Positions 45,373-59,343 of a DNA stretch of 64,000 nucleotides are shown here, piece after piece; positions within the stretch are counted from its first letter, which is position 1, and every line of letters starts with the position of its first letter. The notes beneath the pieces are model-generated. The model was given only the letters and a program-made list of their open reading frames with translations. It ran no database searches and had not been told where the DNA came from. The position numbers and the translations under genes were made by a program. This DNA is from Natranaerobius thermophilus JW/NM-WN-LF. GTDB taxonomy: Bacteria > Bacillota > Natranaerobiia > Natranaerobiales > Natranaerobiaceae. The stretch spans positions 439,001 to 503,000 of the forward strand of contig NC_010718.1 in the NCBI RefSeq assembly GCF_000020005.1. The letters are read 5' to 3'.

Positions 45373-46662
45373 GTGAAAGTTCTGGTAATTGGTTCAGGAG
45401 GGCGTGAACATGCCCTGGTTAAAAAAATAGCAGAAAGTAGTCGGGTGACTGATTTATATGTAGCTCCTGGGAATCACGGTATAGCGAAAGATGCGGAGTG
45501 TATTGATATTAAGGAAACTGACATTAACAAACTAGCTGATTTAGCAATCCAAAAAGATATAGATTTAACGATTGTGGGACCAGAACAACCCCTTTCACAA
45601 GGAATAGTGGATCATTTTCAAAGTAAAGGTTTGAATATCTTTGGACCAAGTCAAAAAGCAGCTAAAATTGAGACTAGTAAATGGTTTGCTAAACAATTAA
45701 TGCAGACATATGGGATTCCTACGGGGAAAGCTGAATATATTGAAGGTGATGCAGGGCTAGACAATTTAGAAAAAGGTTTATCTGCACTGGAGGATATGTC
45801 ACCTCCTTTTGTGGTGAAAGCTGATGGATTATATGCCGGAAAAGGTGTGATTGTAACTGAAGAAATTTCGGAAGCTGAACAGGCAGTGGAAAACTTTTTG
45901 TCAGAACATACCAGTATATTAATCGAGGAATATCTAGAAGGAGAAGAACTGTCTCTATTAGCTTTTAGTGATGGCCATAAAGTACTTCCATTAATACCTA
46001 GCCAGGATTATAAAAGAGCTTATGACAATGATCAAGGTCCTAATACGGGAGGAATGGGTTCTTATGCCCCTGTACCATCAATTTCTCAGGAACAGCTAGA
46101 ATGGATTGTTGATAACATTATGCAGCCAACTATTACAGCTTTAAAGAAACAAGGTGTTACATACCAAGGTATTCTGTACGCAGGTTTAATTTTGACGGAT
46201 TCCGGGCCAAAAGTATTAGAGTTTAATGCCAGGTTTGGAGACCCTGAAACCCAGGCAATTTTGCCATTACTAAAAACGGACATATTAGAACCTATAATGG
46301 GGGTAGTAGCTGGAAATTTAGAAACTGAATTAAAGGAGCCTTTGAAGGATGCATTGTCCTGGAAAGCTGAAAAAGCTGTTTGTGTAGTACTAGCTTCAGG
46401 GGGATATCCTAAAGAGTATCAAAAAGGTTTTCCTATAAAAATCCCTCAAGAATTATTGACTTGGAATAATGTTAATCTTTATTACGCCGGTGTAGCCAGT
46501 GAAAATGGAACACCTGTAACTGCCGGAGGCAGAGTTTTGAATGTGACGGGTATTGGTGAATCATGGAAGGAAGCCCGAGAAAATGCATACGAAGGCGTAA
46601 GTACCGTTGAATTTGATGGAAAACATTTCCGCAATGATATTGCCCTACAGACTTTAAAATGA
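45373..46662 (+). CDS. purD: Phosphoribosylamine-glycine ligase
   Basis: A 429-residue ATP-grasp enzyme joining glycine to phosphoribosylamine. The N-terminal KVLVIGSGGREHALVKKIAES, the central VVKADGLYAGKGVIV (ATP site), PNTGGMGSYAPVP and LEFNARFGDPETQAILPLL (metal site) are diagnostic. The start is GTG 45373 in KVLVIGSGG; a long in-frame extension upstream lies inside purH and is not expected to be used. The stop overlaps an ATG for the YerC-like gene. This closes the pur genes. Confidence 0.94.
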   Translation: MKVLVIGSGGREHALVKKIAESSRVTDLYVAPGNHGIAKDAECIDIKETDINKLADLAIQKDIDLTIVGPEQPLSQGIVDHFQSKGLNIFGPSQKAAKIETSKWFAKQLMQTYGIPTGKAEYIEGDAGLDNLEKGLSALEDMSPPFVVKADGLYAGKGVIVTEEISEAEQAVENFLSEHTSILIEEYLEGEELSLLAFSDGHKVLPLIPSQDYKRAYDNDQGPNTGGMGSYAPVPSISQEQLEWIVDNIMQPTITALKKQGVTYQGILYAGLILTDSGPKVLEFNARFGDPETQAILPLLKTDILEPIMGVVAGNLETELKEPLKDALSWKAEKAVCVVLASGGYPKEYQKGFPIKIPQELLTWNNVNLYYAGVASENGTPVTAGGRVLNVTGIGESWKEARENAYEGVSTVEFDGKHFRNDIALQTLK

Positions 46663-47027
46663 TAAAATACCAGTGGGACAACCAGGTAATATTTATCAGG
46701 GAAGAATTTCCTATTTTCTTCGGGGGTGATGTTATCCGAAATGTACAGGACGATTACATGGATCAGTTTTACAAGGCTATTTTGAGCCTTGAAACGCTTG
46801 AAGATTGTTACAGCTTTTTTGAAGACGTCGCCACTGTAACTGAAATCAAAGCACTTGCCCAGAGATTTCAAGTAGCAAAAATGTTGAAAGAAGGTTATAC
46901 TTATCAAGATATTGAGGAAAAAACTGGTGCCAGTACCGCAACTATTAGTCGAGTTAAAAGATTTCTCCACTATGGAGCTGGTGGATACGAAGTAGCTTTA
47001 AAAAAACTTAACCAAAAAGAACAGTAA
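46659..47027 (+). CDS. YerC/YecD (TrpR-like) DNA-binding protein
   Basis: Up to 122 residues, matching the YerC family of TrpR-fold regulators. The core is DQFYKAILSLETLEDCYSFFEDVATVTEIKALAQRFQVAKMLKEGYTYQDIEEKTGASTATISRVKRFLHYG, with a helix-turn-helix in the last part. YerC proteins are small and usually about 100 residues, so the first 30 residues from ATG 46659 (which overlaps the purD stop) may not be translated. A ribosome-binding-site-like GGGGGTGAT at 46722 has no standard in-frame start nearby before ATG 46758. Its target is unknown; its place after purD hints at a purine role. Confidence 0.75.
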   Translation: MIKYQWDNQVIFIREEFPIFFGGDVIRNVQDDYMDQFYKAILSLETLEDCYSFFEDVATVTEIKALAQRFQVAKMLKEGYTYQDIEEKTGASTATISRVKRFLHYGAGGYEVALKKLNQKEQ

Positions 47028-47040
47028 GTAACGCTGACAT

Positions 47041-47083
47041 TAGGAAGAGTAGTCCGAATATTTTGGATTACTCTTCCTAATTT
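47041..47083 (+). terminator. Hairpin, probable terminator of the pur operon
   Basis: TAGGAAGAGTAGTCC (47041-47055) pairs with GGATTACTCTTCCTA (47065-47079), with one G-T pair. The T-run afterwards is weak, so readthrough to pcrA is possible. Confidence 0.6.
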
Positions 47084-47102
47084 CGTTAAGGAAGGGTGGT
47101 AA

Positions 47103-51285
<4,183 letters not shown>

Positions 51286-51369
51286 AGGTATGACTGTAAG
51301 CCAGATAAGATAGAATATATAAAATTATTCAAACCAAATACTTGTTGTCTGATTAGGAGGTGAATTTTC

Positions 51370-51657
51370 ATGAAGGTTAGTAAAGAAGAGGTCCTTCACG
51401 TGGCCAAGCTAGGACAATTGGATCTTGACCAAGAGGAAGTCGAAATGTTTCAGGATAAGTTATCTCAAATTTTGGAGTGGCAGGAAAAACTTGATGAGCT
51501 GGATTTAGAAGGATTGGAACCAACGGCTCATGCTCTGGAAAGAAGAAATGTTACCAGAGAAGATCAAGTCCATAATTCATTAACCAATGATAAAGCTTTG
51601 GAAAATGCTCCTGAAACAGAAGGCAATTATTTTAAAGTTCCAAGAATAATTGAATAA
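51370..51657 (+). CDS. gatC: Aspartyl/glutamyl-tRNA amidotransferase subunit C
   Basis: A 95-residue GatC, the small subunit that clamps GatA and GatB together. It shows [50 protein letters not shown] and a C-terminal [18 protein letters not shown] precedes ATG 51370. It is followed after 17 nt by gatA. The complex amidates Glu-tRNA(Gln) and/or Asp-tRNA(Asn). Confidence 0.95.
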   Translation: MKVSKEEVLHVAKLGQLDLDQEEVEMFQDKLSQILEWQEKLDELDLEGLEPTAHALERRNVTREDQVHNSLTNDKALENAPETEGNYFKVPRIIE

Positions 51658-51674
51658 AGCGGGGGAGTGATAAA

Positions 51675-53150
51675 ATGAAACTTCATGAACTAACATTAAT
51701 GGAAGTAAAACGAGGCCTTGAACAAGGGGATTTTAGCTCGGAAGAATTGGTTACATCCGTTTATGACAGAATTGAAGAAACTGAAGACCATATAAAAGCT
51801 TATATAACTTTAACTAAGGAACAAGCCTTGGCTCAATCTAAAGAAATTGATTCTCAAAGGGCTAAGGGTGAAGAATTGGGTCCCCTTGCAGGTATTCCCG
51901 TTGCCATCAAAGACAATATTTGTACTAAGGATGTGACGACAAGCTGTGCTTCTAAAATTCTGGAAGATTTTGTGCCGCCCTATAATGCCACGGTTATATC
52001 AAAGCTAGCTGAAGCCGGTGCCATTATAGTTGGAAAGACTAATATGGATGAATTCGCCATGGGATCTTCTACTGAAAACTCGGCCTTTTTTGTAACCAGT
52101 AATCCTTGGGATACCGAGAGAGTTCCTGGAGGATCCAGTGGAGGTTCTGCCGCCAGTGTAGCTTCGGCACAAGTGCCTCTTGCTTTGGGTTCTGATACTG
52201 GGGGTTCTATCCGACAACCAGCTTCATTTTGCGGTGTAGTAGGTATGAAGCCTACATACGGAAGAGTTTCCCGTTATGGATTAGTAGCCTTTGCCTCATC
52301 ACTAGATCAGATAGGTCCACTATCCAAAAATGTCGAAGATACCGCGTTAGCTTTAGATATAATTAGTGGCCATGACCATATGGACTCTACTTCAGTGGAT
52401 TTAGAGGTTCCCAATCATACAGATTTCCTGAATCAAGATATTGATGAGTTAACTATTGGAATTCCAAAAGAATACTACGAATTAGTCGACAACGATGTTA
52501 AGAGCTTGGTAGAATCAAGTTTACAATCTATTGAGCCTGAGGCTGGTAATTACAGACAGGTGTCTTTGCCAACTACAGAACACGCTCTTAGTGCTTATTA
52601 CTTAATTGCTCCAGCTGAGGCTTCAAGTAATTTAGCCCGTTTTGATGGTGTTAGATATGGACAACGATTTGCAACAGATGACTTAAAAACCATGTATAAT
52701 CAAACACGCAAAGAAGGCTTTGGAAATGAAGTCAAACAAAGAGTGATGTTAGGTACTTATGCTCTTAGCGCAGGTTATTATGATGCCTTGTATTTAAAAG
52801 CATTAAAAGTTCGCAGTTTGATTAAACAAGAATTTGAACAGGTATTTTCTGAATGTGATGTACTGATTGCGCCAACTACTCCAACTGTCCCCTTCCGGGA
52901 AGGTGAGAATGTGGATGATCCTCTCACTATGTACAAAAACGATATTTGTACAGCACCTGTTAATCTAGCAGGACTGCCGTCCATTTCTATACCCTGTGGT
53001 TTTAGCAATGGATTGCCTGTAGGATTACAGGTTATCGGAAAGGCCTTTGATGAGGGTAAGGTTATTCAAGTTGCTCATAAAATTGAACAAATGTTACAGG
53101 TGTTTAAAAACGCACCCCAACAGGGATTAGATAATCAAGGGGGGAAATAA
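51675..53150 (+). CDS. gatA: Aspartyl/glutamyl-tRNA amidotransferase subunit A
   Basis: A 491-residue amidase-signature enzyme releasing ammonia from glutamine for the GatB subunit. The Ser-cis-Ser-Lys residues lie in [12 protein letters not shown] (Lys), [14 protein letters not shown] (cis-Ser) and [15 protein letters not shown] (nucleophile Ser). [21 protein letters not shown] is also typical. ATG 51675 is behind GGGGGAG. A gap of only 2 nt separates it from gatB. Length matches the family. Confidence 0.96.
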   Translation: MKLHELTLMEVKRGLEQGDFSSEELVTSVYDRIEETEDHIKAYITLTKEQALAQSKEIDSQRAKGEELGPLAGIPVAIKDNICTKDVTTSCASKILEDFVPPYNATVISKLAEAGAIIVGKTNMDEFAMGSSTENSAFFVTSNPWDTERVPGGSSGGSAASVASAQVPLALGSDTGGSIRQPASFCGVVGMKPTYGRVSRYGLVAFASSLDQIGPLSKNVEDTALALDIISGHDHMDSTSVDLEVPNHTDFLNQDIDELTIGIPKEYYELVDNDVKSLVESSLQSIEPEAGNYRQVSLPTTEHALSAYYLIAPAEASSNLARFDGVRYGQRFATDDLKTMYNQTRKEGFGNEVKQRVMLGTYALSAGYYDALYLKALKVRSLIKQEFEQVFSECDVLIAPTTPTVPFREGENVDDPLTMYKNDICTAPVNLAGLPSISIPCGFSNGLPVGLQVIGKAFDEGKVIQVAHKIEQMLQVFKNAPQQGLDNQGGK

Positions 53151-53152
53151 CG

Positions 53153-54586
53153 ATGGCAAATTACGAAACTGTTATTGGTCTCGAGGTGCATTCTGAATTA
53201 TTAACATCAACCAAGATTTTCTGTGGATGTTCAACTAGCTTTGGTGATGAGCCAAATTCAAATGTCTGTCCTATTTGTTTGGGAATGCCGGGCACTCTTC
53301 CTGTTCTAAATAACAGAGCATTGGAGCTAGCTGCTAAGGCAGGCCTGTCTCTGAATTGTGAAATTGCTGATTTTAGTAAATTTGACAGGAAAAACTATTT
53401 TTATCCAGATCTACCAAAAGCTTATCAGATTTCACAATTTGACTTGCCCATCGCCAAAAACGGATATTTAGATGTAACAGTTAATGGCGAAAAGAAACGC
53501 ATTAGAATTAACCGAATCCACATGGAAGAAGATGCCGGGAAACTTGTTCATTCGGAAAGAGGAGGCGGCTCACTGGTTGATTTTAACAGAACTGGAGTAC
53601 CTTTAATTGAAATCGTCACAGAACCCGATATAGGTTCTCCCGAAGAAGCTAAAGCCTTTTTAGAAGGATTAAAAGCGATTTTACAGTATACAGATGTTTC
53701 GGACTGTAAGATGGAAGAAGGAAGCTTAAGATGTGATGCCAATGTGTCTCTAAGACCAGTGGGTAGTACAGAATTTGGTACAAAAACTGAAGTTAAGAAT
53801 ATGAACTCCTTTAGAGCTGTAGAGAGGGCTCTTAACTATGAAGTGGAGCGACAAGCAGAAGCCCTTGAAGATGGTGAAGAAATTATCCAGGAGACTAGAC
53901 GGTGGGACGAAGATCGCGGCATCACCATCTCCATGCGGTCTAAAGAAGAAGCCCATGATTACAGATATTTCCCAGACCCTGATTTGGTTCCAGTAGTTAT
54001 GAAAGAAGAACAGATCGAAAAAGTACGTCAGGAAATTCCCGAACTTCCCAATGATAAGAAAGAAAGATTTATTAAAGACTTCAACTTATCAGAATATGAT
54101 GCCTCAGTTATAACTGCCGATAAATCCTTGGCTGAATTCTTTGATGAATGTGTTAAAACTTATGATGAACCAAAGAAAATAGCTAATTGGATAATGGGTG
54201 AGATTTCTCGAGTTTTAAATGAAGACCAGATCGGAATTGAAGACACTAATATTTCTCCTGAAAGATTGACAGAGCTTTTAAAGTTGGAAGATGAAGGAAC
54301 TATCAGTAATAAAATCGCCAAGGAAGTATTTGAAGATATGTATCAAAATGATAAATCACCAAAGCAAATTGTAGAAGAAAAAGGCCTTGTGCAAATAAGT
54401 GATACATCTGAATTGGAAGGAATTATTGATCAAGTAATTTCAGAAAACCCAAGTGCCGTAGAAGATTATCGCGGAGGAAAGAAAAAAGCTATGGGCTTTT
54501 TAGTGGGTCAGGTTATGAAGAAAACGAAAGGAAAAGCTAATCCACAAAAAGTTAATGAATTATTACAGGAGAAATTGGAGAACTAG
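53153..54586 (+). CDS. gatB: Aspartyl/glutamyl-tRNA amidotransferase subunit B
   Basis: A 477-residue GatB, the kinase/amidotransferase subunit that activates the mischarged tRNA and adds ammonia. It has [28 protein letters not shown] with [15 protein letters not shown] (zinc cysteines), [31 protein letters not shown] and a C-terminal YqeY-like tail domain ([28 protein letters not shown]). It ends the operon, with a terminator at 54621. Confidence 0.96.
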   Translation: MANYETVIGLEVHSELLTSTKIFCGCSTSFGDEPNSNVCPICLGMPGTLPVLNNRALELAAKAGLSLNCEIADFSKFDRKNYFYPDLPKAYQISQFDLPIAKNGYLDVTVNGEKKRIRINRIHMEEDAGKLVHSERGGGSLVDFNRTGVPLIEIVTEPDIGSPEEAKAFLEGLKAILQYTDVSDCKMEEGSLRCDANVSLRPVGSTEFGTKTEVKNMNSFRAVERALNYEVERQAEALEDGEEIIQETRRWDEDRGITISMRSKEEAHDYRYFPDPDLVPVVMKEEQIEKVRQEIPELPNDKKERFIKDFNLSEYDASVITADKSLAEFFDECVKTYDEPKKIANWIMGEISRVLNEDQIGIEDTNISPERLTELLKLEDEGTISNKIAKEVFEDMYQNDKSPKQIVEEKGLVQISDTSELEGIIDQVISENPSAVEDYRGGKKKAMGFLVGQVMKKTKGKANPQKVNELLQEKLEN

Positions 54587-54620
54587 TCCATCTAATATAA
54601 TGTGATCCAATGGCTATGAC

Positions 54621-54657
54621 AAAAAGTTCTGCCCCTTGTTTGGGCAGAACTTTTTTA
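54621..54657. terminator. Intrinsic terminator shared by gatB and the DUF401 gene
   Basis: AAAAAGTTCTGCCC (54621-54634) pairs with GGGCAGAACTTTTT (54642-54655). A T-run follows on the plus strand, and the A-flank serves the minus strand. Confidence 0.88.
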
Positions 54658-54667
54658 AGGTCTAATA

Positions 54668-55945
54668 TTAACTTAATACTCCCCAGAAAACACCTACAAT
54701 GATACCACCTATTAACATAAAACTTGCCGGTAATATTAATTCGCGATACAGACTATTAAAGGTAGTTTGAAAATACTCTTTAGTTAAAATTAGACAAAGA
54801 TGAAATGGGGATAAAAAATAGCCAAATACGCTGGCAGCATAAAATATCCCTAAAAGAGCTAAATTACCATCATGAGGATTCATTAAGGGTGCCATAATTG
54901 GATAACTTATCCCAAGGGCTGCCGAGTTAACTCCAGTAATAGCAGCTGTAATAAGTGGCACTAAAAGTACAAGAAAAATAGAAGGAATTCCTGAAGCTAA
55001 TAAGGACTCGGTCATGGTTTCCACAGCTCCAGAAGCCTCTACAAAATCTTTAAAAATCATAATTCCTAAAATAGTTAGCACCATACCATATTTAGATTGT
55101 TTAATTGAATATATTATTCTATTACGTATTTGAATTACAGGTTTTTCATTCCAATCTAAATAATTTAATGAAGCTAACAGGACACCGATTAATAATGACA
55201 CAGGTATATCCAAAGGAGAGAAAATTCCTAATCCTACTGCCAATATTAGAGGATAGATACTTTTGAGAAATGCTATTAAATTATTGTTTTCCTCATCACT
55301 ATCATAGTTTTGGGTAGTTTGATAAGATTGACTACTCTCTTCATGGGAGTAAAAGCTATGGCGATGATTTCTGAATAACCATTTAAAGCCGATTATAAAA
55401 GTGACTAAAAATATGGGTAAATTGAAAAGAATGAAAAACCTCAATGGAACCTGGCTTAATTCAGATATAAGTATTATACTGGGAATTAGAGGAAAAATTA
55501 AATGCCAAACGTGACGGTAAAACATGTTTGCGGCCGCTAGTTTAGCTTTGGATAGATTTATTTGGTCCCCAGCATTTTGTATCATAGGGGCGGACAATAC
55601 TGCACCACCGGGTACTGTTAGCATTCCTATTAAAGATGGAATGGTTACTAGTAAAATTCGTCTATCCGGCAATAATTTAGTTAAACTATTGAGCATAATG
55701 TCGAGACTATTAGTTTTTTTGAGCATAGTGCTGAAAATATTTATCATTAAAACAATCAGCATAATATTAACAGTAGTGGGGTGAGTGACACTATAAAATA
55801 AGGTATCAGCTTTTTCGGGTAAAGTCATTCCTGAAAAAATAGCAACTATTAAAGCACCTAAGGTCATGGCTCCCCCTAAATGCTTGTTCTTTCTAACAAG
55901 ATATATTATTGTAATGATTGCTATGAAAACACCTAAAATCTCCAT
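54668..55945 (-). CDS. DUF401 family integral membrane protein (second copy)
   Basis: A 425-residue polytopic membrane protein homologous to the one at 19601-20848. Shared motifs are PSLIGMLTVPGGAVLSAPM, ANMFYRHVWHLIFPL, MIFKDFVEASGAV and GYFLSPFHLCLILTKEYF. A hydrophilic loop in the middle (SHEESSQSYQTTQNYDSDEE) differs from the first copy. The conserved proline/glycine motifs in two halves suggest a transporter with re-entrant loops; the substrate is unknown. The ATG follows AAAAAGGGG. It is monocistronic, converging on gatB. Confidence 0.8.
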   Translation of the reverse strand: MEILGVFIAIITIIYLVRKNKHLGGAMTLGALIVAIFSGMTLPEKADTLFYSVTHPTTVNIMLIVLMINIFSTMLKKTNSLDIMLNSLTKLLPDRRILLVTIPSLIGMLTVPGGAVLSAPMIQNAGDQINLSKAKLAAANMFYRHVWHLIFPLIPSIILISELSQVPLRFFILFNLPIFLVTFIIGFKWLFRNHRHSFYSHEESSQSYQTTQNYDSDEENNNLIAFLKSIYPLILAVGLGIFSPLDIPVSLLIGVLLASLNYLDWNEKPVIQIRNRIIYSIKQSKYGMVLTILGIMIFKDFVEASGAVETMTESLLASGIPSIFLVLLVPLITAAITGVNSAALGISYPIMAPLMNPHDGNLALLGIFYAASVFGYFLSPFHLCLILTKEYFQTTFNSLYRELILPASFMLIGGIIVGVFWGVLS

Positions 55946-56085
55946 AATACAACTACCCCTTTTTATTTTAAAATTATATTTTATTGATTTGGATTCTAAT
56001 GATATAGTTTAACAAAGGGTTAACAAAATGAAAATAGTTAGGGACTAAAAATTTTTATATGGTAAAACAAAGGGGGTAATAAACT

Positions 56086-57450
56086 ATGCCAGATATTAGA
56101 CCTGTGAAGAAGGAAGAAAAACTAACTTTAACTATACATGACTTAAATCACCAGGGTGAAGGAGTAGGCAAGTATAGGAATTTCGCAATTTTTGTTCCTT
56201 TTGCCTTACCTGGTGAAAAAGTTAGAATAACCATTACAGAAGTTAAAAAAAATTATGCCAGAGGCCAAGTCCTGCAACATCAAGATCGCTCAAGCCAGCG
56301 AGTTAAGCCTCCTTGTCCGTTCTTTCAAGAATGTGGGGGATGTCAATTACAACACTTGTCTTATAAAGGTCAATTACAGTACAAAGAAAATTTAGTAGCT
56401 AATCAGATGAAAAAGGTAGCTGGTTTAAAAAATCCACGAGTTTTGCCTGCCATTGGAATGGAAAGTCCTTGGTATTACAGAAATAAATTTCAGATACCAG
56501 TGAAACCCATTGGTGGAAAACCAAGGCTTGGTTTATTTCAAAAAAGAAGCCAAAATTTAGTTGAAATTGACCACTGCATGATTCAGAAGCATGGAAACAA
56601 TGAAGTATTAGAAAAAATGCGTAATTTAGTAGACAGCTACGAAAAAGAATTTTATAACTGTGAGCTGAAACATATTATTTCTAGGGTGGGAGACAAAACT
56701 GATCAAGTGCAATTGACATTTGTAACAGGATCCGAAAAAATTGACAACAAACAAATGATTCTAGAGCCACTAAAGAATGGTATGGCTAACTTAGTCGGGA
56801 TAGTACAGAATATTAATAAGAAACCAAGAGGAAACGTCTTAGGCGATAGATTTAAGACCCTATGGGGTCGAGAGTATTTGATGGATAATTTGCTTGATAA
56901 AAAATTTCGTGTATCTGCTGGTGCTTTTTATCAGGTTAATCCCAGTCAAACAGAAGTACTCTATCAAAAAGTTTTTGAATTATGTAAACTCAAAGGTGTA
57001 GAGAATGTAATGGATATTTATTGTGGCATTGGAACCATCTCTTTACTTGCTGCTGAAAATGCAAGTAAGGTGGTGGGTATAGAGATAGCAGAGGAAGCAG
57101 TAAAGGATGCTAATATTAATAAGAATATCAATGGACAAGAGAATGCCTGGTTTTATCAGGCACGGGCGGAAGATGAAAAAACTGAATCCATAATTCAGGA
57201 TTATTCGCCTGAAATTGTGATTATGGACCCACCTAGAAAAGGATGTGATGAAAATCTGTTAACAAGCTTAGATTGGATCAGACCTGAAAAGATAGCTTAC
57301 GTTTCCTGTAACCCAGCTACTCTAGCTAGGGATGTAGGAAAATTGATTGAGTTTGGTTATTATCCGGAATTATTTCAACCAGTTGATATGTTTCCACAAA
57401 CCACTCATATAGAAGTGATTTGTATCCTAACTAAGATAGATTATCTATAA
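56086..57450 (+). CDS. 23S rRNA (uracil-5) methyltransferase, RlmD/RumA-like
   Basis: A 454-residue SAM-dependent RNA methyltransferase. An N-terminal TRAM domain (about residues 10-65: LTIHDLNHQGEGVGKYRNFAIFVPFALPGEKV) leads to an iron-sulfur cysteine set (CPFFQECGGCQLQHL plus a later Cys). The methyltransferase fold has MDIYCGIGTISLLAAENASKVVGIEI, the catalytic region IVMDPPRKGCD and AYVSCNPATLARDVGKL. It methylates a uridine of 23S rRNA; which one is not clear, so no symbol is given. GGGGG precedes ATG 56086. Its last 20 nt overlap the opposite Nudix gene. Confidence 0.9.
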   Translation: MPDIRPVKKEEKLTLTIHDLNHQGEGVGKYRNFAIFVPFALPGEKVRITITEVKKNYARGQVLQHQDRSSQRVKPPCPFFQECGGCQLQHLSYKGQLQYKENLVANQMKKVAGLKNPRVLPAIGMESPWYYRNKFQIPVKPIGGKPRLGLFQKRSQNLVEIDHCMIQKHGNNEVLEKMRNLVDSYEKEFYNCELKHIISRVGDKTDQVQLTFVTGSEKIDNKQMILEPLKNGMANLVGIVQNINKKPRGNVLGDRFKTLWGREYLMDNLLDKKFRVSAGAFYQVNPSQTEVLYQKVFELCKLKGVENVMDIYCGIGTISLLAAENASKVVGIEIAEEAVKDANINKNINGQENAWFYQARAEDEKTESIIQDYSPEIVIMDPPRKGCDENLLTSLDWIRPEKIAYVSCNPATLARDVGKLIEFGYYPELFQPVDMFPQTTHIEVICILTKIDYL

Positions 57451-58039
57451 AGTTTTTAATAATTCTGGCTGTAAACCCCCAGATAACGTAATCACCGTAA
57501 ATGTAAAAATAAGAGGGGTATTCCCCCTGTTTAAAGGGATAGTTCTTACCACCGGGCACCAAATTAAAAGGAAAATCATGGGGTGGTGTAATTCCCACTT
57601 GCATTCTATATTTATAAGGGTTTTCCTTGACAAAGAAATCTAGTGGGACGGTAAAAACTTCGGATACTTCCTGTAAGTTAATGTTAAAATCCTTTGGTAA
57701 TGTATGAATTTCTCCTATATAAGGTACAATCATCATATTAAAGGGGGTTACCAGTAGATCCAACTGTCCCCAAATGGAAATGGAATTAGTTTGAATGCCC
57801 AACTCTTCTGATGTCTCGCGAATAGCGGCATTACGTGAACTCTCGCCCGGTTCTATCTTCCCTCCAGGGAAAGAAATTTCGCCAGGCTGGGATTTTATTT
57901 GTTGAGACCGGACCTGAAATATCAATTGCCACTCTTGATTGATTGAAACTAAGGGAAGCAGGACAGAATTTTTGACTTTGATACCCATAATGGATGAACT
58001 GCGGTTATTAAATTTAGATATAATATCTGGTCTATTCAT
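57431..58039 (-). CDS. Nudix hydrolase (CoA pyrophosphatase-like)
   Basis: A 202-residue Nudix protein. The Nudix box is FPGGKIEPGESSRNAAIRETSEELGI (about residues 58-83), matching GX5EX7REUXEEXGU, and the upstream VRSQQIKSQPGEIS resembles the CoA-diphosphatase subgroup (NudL/YeaB). It would cleave CoA or acyl-CoA to phosphopantetheine and 3',5'-ADP. Downstream lies a PFKQGEYPSYFYIYGDYVIWGFTARII stretch, also typical. The ATG is behind AAAGGAG. It converges on and overlaps the rRNA methyltransferase gene by 20 nt. Confidence 0.85.
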   Translation of the reverse strand: MNRPDIISKFNNRSSSIMGIKVKNSVLLPLVSINQEWQLIFQVRSQQIKSQPGEISFPGGKIEPGESSRNAAIRETSEELGIQTNSISIWGQLDLLVTPFNMMIVPYIGEIHTLPKDFNINLQEVSEVFTVPLDFFVKENPYKYRMQVGITPPHDFPFNLVPGGKNYPFKQGEYPSYFYIYGDYVIWGFTARIIKNFIDNLS

Positions 58040-58114
58040 AGTTTAACTCCTTTCAAATGATTGAGGAATTAACTTATATAAAAATTTTAAAGCTATCCAC
58101 ATTCAACTTTGATA

Positions 58115-58157
58115 TAACCTTATCTAAACATAACTTTAATATTTAACCTTATCTAAA
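58115..58157. repeat. Short direct repeat
   Basis: TAACCTTATCTAAA occurs at 58115-58128 and again at 58144-58157, 29 nt apart, in the divergent region between the Nudix and DUF362 genes. The stretch just before it (ATTCAACTTTGATATAACC) weakly resembles the end of the dispersed repeat copy at 530-546. Confidence 0.4.
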
Positions 58158-58221
58158 TAAATTATAGGAAAGATCTTAAAAAAAAGAAAGCCTAATTTTA
58201 AAAAGGCAAAGGAGGTACAGG

Positions 58222-59343
58222 ATGAATAAAATTAACTCTCAAGCAATATACATAAGCTATGGAGACGATCCCAAATCCATGGTCAAGGAACTATTTGATA
58301 AGTATCCTCCTTTTCCCGAACTAAATTATAATGCAAAAATTGGTCTAAAGCCAAATCTGGTGCTTCCCAATTCTTCTGAATCGGGAGCTACTACTTCTCC
58401 AGAGCTAGTTAGTGGAATAGTAGAACATTTTTTATCCAGGGGGTTTAAAAAGCTAATCATAATGGAGAGCTCATGGGTAGGAGCTAGTACAGAAGCTTCT
58501 TTTGAGAAATGTGGTTACACTGCAATATCTAATAGGTATAATCTTCCCTTAGTTGATCTTAAAACAGTTCCAACTAAAGCCATTACATTCAAGGATCACA
58601 CTATAAAAATCGCAACTCCTCCTTTACAAGTTGACAGATTAGTAAATGTACCAGTATTAAAGGCACACTGTCAAACAGATGTAACATGCGCTCTCAAAAA
58701 CCTAAAAGGATGTCTTCCTGATAGTGAGAAACGCAATTTTCATATACAAGGTCTCGATCATTATATAGCTACTTTAAATCAAATTCTTTTCCCGGATTTA
58801 ACTATTGTTGATGCTATTTTAGGAGACTTGACTTTTGAAGAAGGCGGAAATCCTGTTAATATGGGTAGGATATTAATGGGAACTGATCCTGTCTTAATTG
58901 ATTCTTACGGAGCTCATTTACTTGGATATTCTAGTGATAAACTGCCTTCACATATTGAATTAGCAGGCCAGTCCGGGGTAGGTTCCGTATATCATCCAGA
59001 AAAACATGAGATAGTAGAACTAAATCGAAATAGACGGCAAATGGACTTCTTTAGGACAAGGGGACCTTTCTTGAATGAATTGAAAAGCTATTTGGAAGAG
59101 GATATGGCTTGTTCACCTTGTACAGGTTCAGTATACCAAGCATTAATGCGTTTAAAAGATGAAGGAAGTTTAAAAAAACTTAAAGTAAAAATTGCCCTTG
59201 GTCAAGGAGTGAATAAATGGACACGAGATTATATCGAAGGTCATTTGGGTGTAGGAGAGTGTACAAGGCACTGCTCTGACTATGTTTCTGGATGTCCTCC
59301 TAGAGCTGATAAGATTTTAAGCATGTTGAAAAATTACCTATAG
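58222..59343 (+). CDS. DUF362 domain protein
   Basis: A 373-residue protein of the DUF362 family. The N-terminal half has KIGLKPNLVLPNSSESGATTSPELVSGIVEHFLSRG, then VNVPVLKAHCQTDVTCALKNLKGCLPD and LTIVDAILGDLTFEEGGNPVNMGRILMGTDPVLIDSYGAHLLGY, the conserved core. The C-terminal part carries cysteines (MACSPCTGS; GVGECTRHCSDYVSGCPP) that could hold a metal or iron-sulfur cluster. No activity is established for the family. AAAGGAGG precedes ATG 58222. It stands alone upstream of the glycine reductase genes, with a 337-nt gap after it. Confidence 0.8.
   Translation: MNKINSQAIYISYGDDPKSMVKELFDKYPPFPELNYNAKIGLKPNLVLPNSSESGATTSPELVSGIVEHFLSRGFKKLIIMESSWVGASTEASFEKCGYTAISNRYNLPLVDLKTVPTKAITFKDHTIKIATPPLQVDRLVNVPVLKAHCQTDVTCALKNLKGCLPDSEKRNFHIQGLDHYIATLNQILFPDLTIVDAILGDLTFEEGGNPVNMGRILMGTDPVLIDSYGAHLLGYSSDKLPSHIELAGQSGVGSVYHPEKHEIVELNRNRRQMDFFRTRGPFLNELKSYLEEDMACSPCTGSVYQALMRLKDEGSLKKLKVKIALGQGVNKWTRDYIEGHLGVGECTRHCSDYVSGCPPRADKILSMLKNYL

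Noticed and set aside
46482-46970. A 162-residue reverse-strand open frame
   Set aside because: It lies antisense to purD and the YerC-like gene, has no ribosome binding site and low-complexity Phe-rich content.
58101-58119. A fourth copy of the dispersed repeat
   Set aside because: Only about 17 nt resemble the end of copy A and the hairpin part is missing; too weak to count.
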